Shown: positions 57,677-64,000 of the stretch, one piece after another
How the letters are laid out: each line of letters opens with the position of its first letter
Numbering within the stretch: the stretch's first letter is position 1
DNA from: Rhizomucor pusillus
Taxonomy: Eukaryota; Mucoromycota; Mucoromycetes; Mucorales; Lichtheimiaceae
Assembly: GCA_900175165.2 (NCBI GenBank)
Contig: FWWN02000663.1
Span: forward strand, 67,693 to 131,692
DNA: 64,000 nucleotides
Direction: 5' to 3'
Notes under the pieces: model-generated
Database searches by the model: none
The model's input: the letters and a program-made list of their open reading frames with translations, nothing else
What the model was told of the DNA's origin: nothing
Translations under genes and position numbers: made by a program

Positions 57677-60171
57677 ATGGCAGCAGAACCCGTCAAGCTA
57701 TACGTGTACGATCTGTCACAGGGATTGGCAAAGCAAATGTCGTTATCCCTTACGGGAAGACAAATAGGTATGCACTTGAGTTGACGGACATTTCGACGAT
57801 TTGCATAGCTTACGCAATCCGTTCAAGATGGCATTTGGCACACGGCTGTTGTGCTTTATGGTCATGAATTCTATTACGGTCAAGGAATACAGGTGTCCAC
57901 TCCTGGTATGTTGTACAGTTCATTTGCAGTCTGTTGCCCTTGCTTAACAAGTTGTTAGGTGGAACGCACCTCGGGCCTCCTTTGCAGATAATTGACATTG
58001 GGGAGACTTTCTTGCCCGAAGAAGTCGTGATAGAGTATATCGAAAGTCAACGAAGCGTATTCACGTATGTAAATTGGCGATATTTTCGTTTGGTTGTGTA
58101 CGCGACTCACAACCGTACTAGTGCAGAAAAATACCATCTACTCGACTTTAACTGTAATACTTTTTCCAACGATTTATGCCAGTTCCTGACAGGCACCAGC
58201 ATCCCAAAGCATATCACTGATCTTCCATCTGATTTTCTCAACACGTACGTTCTATCTCACATTTACGTTGACCATATTATTTCTAACAACAGATATCAGC
58301 CCATTTGGACAATCTCTACTCCCAATGATAGAAAATATGTTTGGTAAATCTCGATTAGCTCCTCCAGCGGCAGCGGCAGCAGCAGCGGCAACAGCAACAG
58401 CAAGTGCGCAGCGACCACCTAACGCGCAAGCTCTGGGAGTGTTGCAGGATATAAGCTCGGCAGCGCTTTCAGCAGCTCCGTCGCAGCAACTACAGCCAAT
58501 CCAAACGGCTCAGAACCTGGCAATGCTAGAGCGATGGATACAGTCTTACAAAGCTGTCATTGTGTTTTTTACCTCAGCAACTTGCCCTCCGTGTCGAATG
58601 ATCAAACCGCAGTTTGAGCAATTGTTGCAGGATAGAAACGCTGGTCGATCCAAAATTAGAATACTTGGCGTGATTGTAGACACGTCGGTCGCCTTTGATG
58701 CGGCTGCAAAGTATGGAATTCGAGCTACACCGACCTTTATGCTATTCCAAGACGGAAACAAGGTAATCACTTTTTATACTGCTTAATCTACATTATCGTC
58801 TTTTAACTTGGAGACACCCAGTTTTCAGAGTTTAAAGGTGCAAATTATGCTGAACTGCAAAGCTCAGTTGACATCCTTCTATTTACAGCATATCCTCGTA
58901 AGCATACCCGATTAGATATTTTGAGAGTCGTCATACTCATGGATACCATTATCTTTGCCCAGCGCATCCGCATCGCAAGATCCATCTGCGACGAGTCATT
59001 GACCTGCCCAACGAACCCGTTCTGTACACGACTTTTGGTGATATCGACAAGATATTTGGAAAACTTCAAGATTTCATACAACAAAGCAACCTTACTTTGG
59101 ACAGCAAACACTTGGCTACACTTGAAGCAGCTAGAAATGCAATAAAGCAGTCTTACCCCAATGTCGACATTAACGCCGAAGACTGGCAATCTGTAGCGAG
59201 TTGGTGTTCAGCTCCATTGTTGATCGTATACCCTATACTGATATAAGCAAATTTGCATAGGTTTCCTCTTGGAAAAGCTTCCAGTGGATCGGCGTTTCCC
59301 ATTATTAGATATCTTCCGCATCATGCTTTTCACAGAAACAGGTTACAACCACTACTTGAAAGATTGTAAGTTACTCTTCAGAATACCATCTGGATAGTAA
59401 ATAATCTGACGTAGCACGAACAAGGTACACCTATTGTGCACATCATTGAAAGTGGATATCAGACTGACAGTGTGACGAAAGCCACGTTGCTGATGACTTT
59501 GCGTATTGCAAGTATTTGGATTCGTTCGTTGATAGATAATGATACATGTTTCTAACACAAAAGATTTGATTTATCGTAGGCTTGCAATCTTTTTGCTCGA
59601 AATAGCACTTTGGTTACCACTTACTTTAGCTCTGCGCTCGCAACCTCCTCTTATCGCTCGGTTTTGACGCAGCTGCTTGTGAACAGTCTTTTATCCGCTG
59701 ACAGTCAAGTCCGGCAGACGGCAGCTGCTCTTGCTTTCAACTGGTCTACCATTATTGCAAAGGAACGGCTACGGAAAGAGGAAGAAGGAGGGGATTCGCT
59801 GCAAGGCACACCGGAACAGGAAGATAGCGACTGGGAAATCGAGGTTGTAAGCGCAGTTATGGATGTGCTCTCGAAAGAAAAGGATGAGGAAGTTGGTAAG
59901 TATGGTGATTATGATGTGATGACTTGCTCTGGAACCTTAAAGATCTCACCAAAACAATGCTTTTGTAGTTCATCGATTGCTTGCAGCTATTTCCAAATTC
60001 CTATTCCTCGCCCCGGCGGATCTTTCACCGCTTCCGGATTTATTGCAAGCTTTAGATATCAAGGCCATCCTGGAATCCAAACGACAGGAGAAGATCATTG
60101 TTTCACCCAAAGTAGTAACTTTGGCTCGAGACTTGGAAAATCTTGTTGATCAAAGCCTGGATATACACTAA
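57677..60171 (+). CDS. PPPDE (DeSI-type) peptidase - thioredoxin - PUL fusion protein
   Basis: About eight exons encode one protein with three domains. The PPPDE deubiquitinase/deSUMOylase-like domain starts MAAEPVKLYVYDLSQGLAKQ. It carries the catalytic histidine in GIWHTAVVLYGHEFYYG and the cysteine in YHLLDFNCNTFSNDLCQFLT, then PKHITDLPSDFLNTPFGQSL. An Ala-rich linker follows. The thioredoxin fold has a CPPC active site (IVFFTSATCPPCRMIKPQFE), ILGVIVDTSVAFDAAAKYGI and the cis-Pro motif RATPTFMLFQDG. The C-terminal PUL domain contains FPLLDIFRIMLFTETGYNHY and VRQTAAALAFNWSTII, and ends VTLARDLENLVDQSLDIH. PUL binds Cdc48/p97, so the protein probably works on ubiquitin-type conjugates at Cdc48. 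Similar fusions exist in fungi. Catalytic residues look intact. Confidence 0.88.
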
Positions 60172-60479
60172 TCTGCAGCTATGAAGCCTTCAGGAAGATT
60201 GTGGCAGAAAGTTGGTCAGGACCCCGATATCATATAACGCAGTAATAAATGCAATTATCAAGAAGGGGAGAGAAATTGTCGTGATGAGTGACAATGCAGA
60301 TAGCTGCATGCTAGCAAGGGAGAAAACAATGAAAAAACATACAGATGATATTTACCCACACAAGACTTCTAGCTACTCGATCCCTGTCATCCTCAGCGAT
60401 TAAAGTGGGACCTAGAACGCGCATAAAATTAATGCAACGGTGCTGATCATATCACAAGATACGGTCGTTTCCAGAGGAA
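60172..60479. other. Intergenic region, no gene seen
   Basis: Downstream flank of the PPPDE-thioredoxin-PUL gene. A short open frame at 60212 lacks an ATG with support. Nothing else was recognised. Confidence 0.5.
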
Positions 60480-61227
60480 CACCTTTACTCTTCAACCCCC
60501 CTTTTTCCAAACGCGAAGAACGGCAATGCATCATCATCACCCATAAAATCTAGAAAGAGCTTTCAGTCTGTCCATCCTTCCCGTTCTGGACCCGCTGAGA
60601 GCCCAAAGAACTTTTATATCTACAGAATATGCGAGTTGGAAGACAAGGCTAATGATAACTAAAAGTCCAATGATATAACGGCGAGAGCAAACTTACGGAT
60701 ATGTTTGAGCATGACGATATGATCAATGCGCCCAGGCTGAGCTTGGAACGAGACAATCAAATCAGCCTTCTCGGAACTTGTCAATGCATATATTTGTTGC
60801 AATGCACATATCTCACAAAGACCCCATTCAACGACCGCTTATCGAAAAAAAACCGGTAAGGCAAGGTTTAGATCTCAAAGCAAGCGTAGAAACTAAATAT
60901 ATGCATAGAAAAGGAAGTTAGATGGGCGATCGCCGCGTACCTCGCGCAAACGAAGGTCGAGAAATGGCAGACAACTGCGGTCATCGGCCATGCTTAACGA
61001 CAATTTAACATTATGGACGCGGGCCTCAGCAGGAATATCATTAGCTACGCCTACAAGACGGAACTGGGCATTACTTTGTATATTCCCTTCGACTGCCAGA
61101 TCTGATGGAGCAAGAACCGAAGAATACCCGCATTTCCTCGCTCAAAAATGAGAAACATTGTCGGCAAACGCGCGCAGGCGTGTTCAGGTCTTCTGTGAGA
61201 CTGCGGAGAGAGATCTCATGACGATAG
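60480..61227. other. Unresolved, possibly coding locus (strand uncertain)
   Basis: Both strands have open, protein-like frames with nearby splice-like signals, and I could not settle a gene model. On the minus strand, about 61140-60941 reads LAVEGNIQSNAQFRLVGVAN, AEARVHNVKLSLSMADD and PFLDLRLRE. About 60837-60712 reads VVEWGLCEICALQQIYALTS and EKADLIVSFQAQPGRIDHIV. Upstream, about 61260-61140 reads HEISLRSLTEDLNTPARVCR and QCFSFLSEE, which recalls the end of a FYVE zinc finger (RVC..C). However, the two main blocks do not join in phase with the obvious donor. On the plus strand a frame from about 60700 ends at a good GTAAGG donor near 60853. One gene on the minus strand is my preferred reading. 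Confidence 0.3.
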
Positions 61228-62097
61228 TGGGATCGAAGGAGACGAGTCGAGTACTTAGAAGCATTGGAAGACACGAAGGTCCAGCTGACAAGGAATGGCA
61301 GTATCATCCTTCGGTGGAATGACACCTCGCAAGGGCGACACATAACCATCGAGATACGGATGGAATGGCTTCTGGAACGGGAGCAACGGTTATTCCACCT
61401 CCATTTTTTACCCGGCGGTCTCGGTCTTTCGTACGTGCAAGATGGAAGGCAGGTCCCACTGAGAGCTCGAGGAAACACAGCCAATCAAGGAATACTCGCT
61501 CGAGGTGGTGACGCTGTTCGATTCGGTACAGCGAGATACTCTTTTGATCTGGAGCGGCTGTGGCAGACGGAACGAACGCGACTTGCTGGTCAAAATATCG
61601 AAGATGCAGAAATCGACGTACCTGTCGCGGGACGGCAGCTTGTACGAGGTCTCCGTGAGCAGCACGCCTTTCAACTGCCAGTAAGACCAGAAGATGCAAT
61701 TTACCCATTCCAGCAATGGGTAAACGCAATTTACCCGGCTCAGGGCGGATTCACAACCTTGCATCCAGATCGAAAGTATGTAAATTTTGCATAATATAAT
61801 TTTTGAAATTCCAATTCACGAGCTAACGGATACTTTTGTAGCTCAGAGCAGATTAAGACCAAGCTGGCAGCCAGGTATGACGAACAATATATTCATCTTC
61901 ACGATACTTATCACTGTATCATTAGGAAGCTTGCAAAATCAAGTCACGAGGGATACATGCTTCAACTTGCTCGCAACGAATACGATGCCAATAGTAACAG
62001 CAAACGAGCTGCGGATGTAATGGAAACAACCAGTACAGATAGACGCCGCTTAAGCCTCTTTTCAGCCGCATTGAAAATCTTTATGAGCAGCAGTTAG
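61228..62097 (+). CDS. Unrecognised protein, 5' end unresolved
   Basis: Two exons are supported, about 61228-61775 and 61842-62097, joined by an intron with GTATGT and TTTGTAG. The frame gives WDRRRRVEYLEALEDTKVQL, then EIRMEWLLEREQRLFHLHFL, GILARGGDAVRFGTARYSFD and LERLWQTERTRLAGQN. After the intron it gives SEQIKTKLAARYDEQYIHLH and HEGYMLQLARNEYDANSN, ending ALKIFMSSS. It opens after a TAG that could be an intron acceptor. The first in-frame ATG is at 61360 (MEWLLERE), so the gene starts there or in an upstream exon. No family is recognised. Minus-strand frames overlap it but look like shadows above 61260. Confidence 0.5.
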
Positions 62098-62455
62098 TCC
62101 ACGCCTATTGTTGACATATGCTATCATTGTAATAAAGTCAATCTTTTGTTGGAACAACGAGATTGATTTGTCGAAAATACAGAAGGGTTCGGAATTCTAC
62201 CGGGTTGCTCGAATCGGTGATCAAAGAATGCACGTTGAAACTGACATACGCAGTTACCATATAAGAAGACGAGTTTCTCAGCTCGAATGCAAAAGCAAGC
62301 ACCATGCTGGCGTCGGCCTATCGTGCATAGTCGAGTTAAATGCTAAGGCATTAGATCTCTTAGACTGTATGACCTCTATACACTAGAGAGAGATACTCGG
62401 AAGTTAGATGCCTCTTTCCAAATATCGAGATGATGGTCATTGTATTCGTGTAGAT
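62098..62455. other. Convergent 3' region, no gene seen
   Basis: About 360 bp between the stops of the unrecognised plus-strand gene and the BCS1-like gene. I see no coding or RNA signal. Confidence 0.55.
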
Positions 62456-64000
62456 TTATTTGCCATTCACAGAAATGCTGGTCCCATTCTTCGTATTTAC
62501 ACTATTATCTTCTACTGGAGCTTCTTTGACTTGAAGTGCTTCTACATCATCTTTCATTTCTTCGGGTGTAATATGCAGTCGTTGATAGACTTCCTTGATG
62601 TAAGCAGGATCTTTCAGACGCTCAAGGTGGTCACCGAGCGACTCTTGAGCGAGTTCCTGATCTTTCTCGACTTCCAAAAAGAACTGTTGCAAGGTTGCTG
62701 TTGTAATACGGCCATAGCTCAAAATATGTGGTATCAATGCTCGCACGATAGTCCGCATCGTATAATTATCCTCTCTTGCTTTTGGTTCCAATGTCTCTGG
62801 TCCGTTGCCAAAGAACCGCCAGAACATTTCTTCAACTTGATACTCATCCGCGTAGGAAAAGTAGTATGTATGGTCAACACGGCCGTGGCGTCGCACTGCT
62901 GGACCAATCTTGCTAATATCGTTGCAAGTAAGAAAAACCACTAGAAAGAAGCAGATGTTATACTTAGCAAAAATAGCTCACGATCAAAGTCGCTACTTAC
63001 ATGAGCCTTCAGGAGTATTGATACCATCCAATACGTTTAACAAACCAGCTTCAGAGATACAGCCAAGCGTGTTTCTTTTCTTCTTGCTCTTCTTCGTTTT
63101 CTTCTTTTTTCCGCCATTGTCGTCACCATCGGTTCCTTCCACTTCTTCATCGTCGTCTCTGGCAATGGGAGAGCGGTCAAAGTCTTCAATGACTATAATA
63201 GAGTTTGTAGGAGCTCTCATCATCATCCATAGGAACGACTCATCGTCTAGGCTCGAAGTAAGGCTGATAGTTGCCAGGTTTTTGCGCAGTTTCTTGGCTA
63301 ATCCTTTGATATACGAAGTCTTGCCAGTTCCTGGTGGACCATGGAGAATTGCAGCGTGTCGGTATGGTATACCGCGCAAGTCATAGCTCTCCTTTGAATT
63401 CAGAAACTTCTGTACATCTTTGAGAGATAACGACAGGAATCAGTTCCAGAGCTCATCTCAGTGACCTGATATGCGCAATGGATAACCTTACCGTTCAATA
63501 TCCGTTCTTTCAATCCTTTTCGCAAGACAATGGACTCGAAGCTTCGCAATTCCTTATTTGCGATTCGTTTCCAAGCGAATTCACTCCAGTGGCGTGCACA
63601 GATATATACAGATAGCTAATGCAGGCGTTTATTATCAATTGATGCATGAATGAAGAGCTTATTTGAACAAAATGCCTTGTTTGCATCAAAAAAGCACATT
63701 TCTGTAACCCATTCTTGCCCAATATCCTTGATCTGTGTGACAGAACCACCGTACATGCTACATCGTATCAAGTTGAAATTTATCATGTATGTACATTTAT
63801 TTGCATCCTCGTCCTTACCTTACTGTCCAACAATGTTGTCCGTCATTCATTAATTTTGAAAACTCACGGAGACTCAACTCTCCAATGCCGCCACCTCCAC
63901 CGCCCGAAGTGCTACTACCAGACTTGGAAAACCCTTTATACACTCGAACGACTTGGCCTTTATGTTCAATGTACAGATCCACTTCTTTGCCTGCGTATAA
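62456..64000 (-). CDS. BCS1: BCS1-type AAA ATPase (5' end outside the window)
   Basis: AAA ATPase like Bcs1, the mitochondrial inner-membrane translocase that inserts the Rieske protein into complex III. The gene runs off the right end, so the N-terminus and any membrane segment are not seen. Visible in order are a BCS1-N-like part (LYAGKEVDLYIEHKGQVVRV, then HWSEFAWKRIANKELRSFES) and VQKFLNSKESYDLRGIPYRH. Walker A is AILHGPPGTGKTSYIKGLAK and Walker B SIIVIEDFDRSPI. A Lys-rich insert follows (KKKKTKKSKKKRNT), then SEAGLLNVLDGINTPEGSLV. The arginine-finger region is VRRHGRVDHTYYFSYADEYQ. The acidic/basic insert between Walker B and LNVLDG is long for BCS1. The stop is at 62456. Confidence 0.9.

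Noticed and set aside
1..64000. CRISPR arrays, insertion sequences, operons, ribosome binding sites, prophage
   Set aside because: The window is eukaryotic nuclear DNA with spliced genes. No direct-repeat/spacer pattern or transposase frame was seen.

Overview
The window is nuclear DNA of a filamentous fungus. Almost every gene is split by several short GT-AG introns of about 50-110 bp. Intergenic regions are compact, with many divergent promoters of 150-350 bp. Low-complexity coding tracts (polyQ, polyA, polyH, polyS, polyG) are frequent. The gene set is fungal: Zn2Cys6 and C2H2 regulators, an AzgA purine transporter, a DUF3020 protein, Mvp1, Atp23 and Mrp10. Intron density, protein style and a beta-tubulin with Tyr167 and Ala198 suggest an early-diverging, Mucoromycota-like (zygomycete) fungus. 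That placement is inference, and no rRNA, tRNA or mitochondrial marker is present to confirm it.

Left part (1-19.5 kb): tail of an unidentified gene, coatomer zeta (RET3) divergent from Mediator MED31, xylulokinase, a 2.3 kb gene-free stretch, a two-finger C2H2 factor, the retromer sorting nexin VPS5, beta-tubulin, the inner-kinetochore protein CENP-I/Mis6, and a convergent pair of single-pass membrane proteins that I do not recognise.

Middle (20-42 kb): the 7.3 kb CCR4-NOT scaffold NOT1, an unrecognised protein packed with basic-directed phosphorylation-type motifs, a small secreted protein, argininosuccinate lyase (ARG4), a small acidic/basic probable nuclear protein, an AzgA purine permease, a low-complexity protein with a conserved-looking C-terminus, an F-box/LRR protein, and the mitoribosomal twin CX9C protein MRP10.

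Right part (42-64 kb): sorting nexin MVP1 divergent from the mitochondrial protease ATP23, an AMACR-type racemase divergent from an ArfGAP-UBA protein, a membrane-anchored kelch protein, an SR splicing factor, a Zn2Cys6 factor whose zinc cluster is split by an intron, a DUF3020 protein, a PPPDE-thioredoxin-PUL triple-domain protein, a poorly resolved locus at 60.4-62.1 kb, and the 3' part of a BCS1-type AAA ATPase running off the right end.

Functionally this is ordinary housekeeping DNA: membrane traffic (RET3, VPS5, MVP1, ArfGAP), mRNA metabolism (MED31, NOT1, SR protein), mitochondrial biogenesis (MRP10, ATP23, BCS1) and metabolism (xylulokinase, ARG4, AMACR, AzgA). I see no biosynthetic cluster, transposon, CRISPR array or viral insertion. 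The most interesting points are the beta-tubulin residues, a CENP-I gene in a lineage where some members have lost CENP-A, the hidden first exon of the Zn2Cys6 gene, the unrecognised genes, and the 60.4-62.1 kb locus that I could not resolve. Exon coordinates below were read by eye from splice signals and frame continuity.
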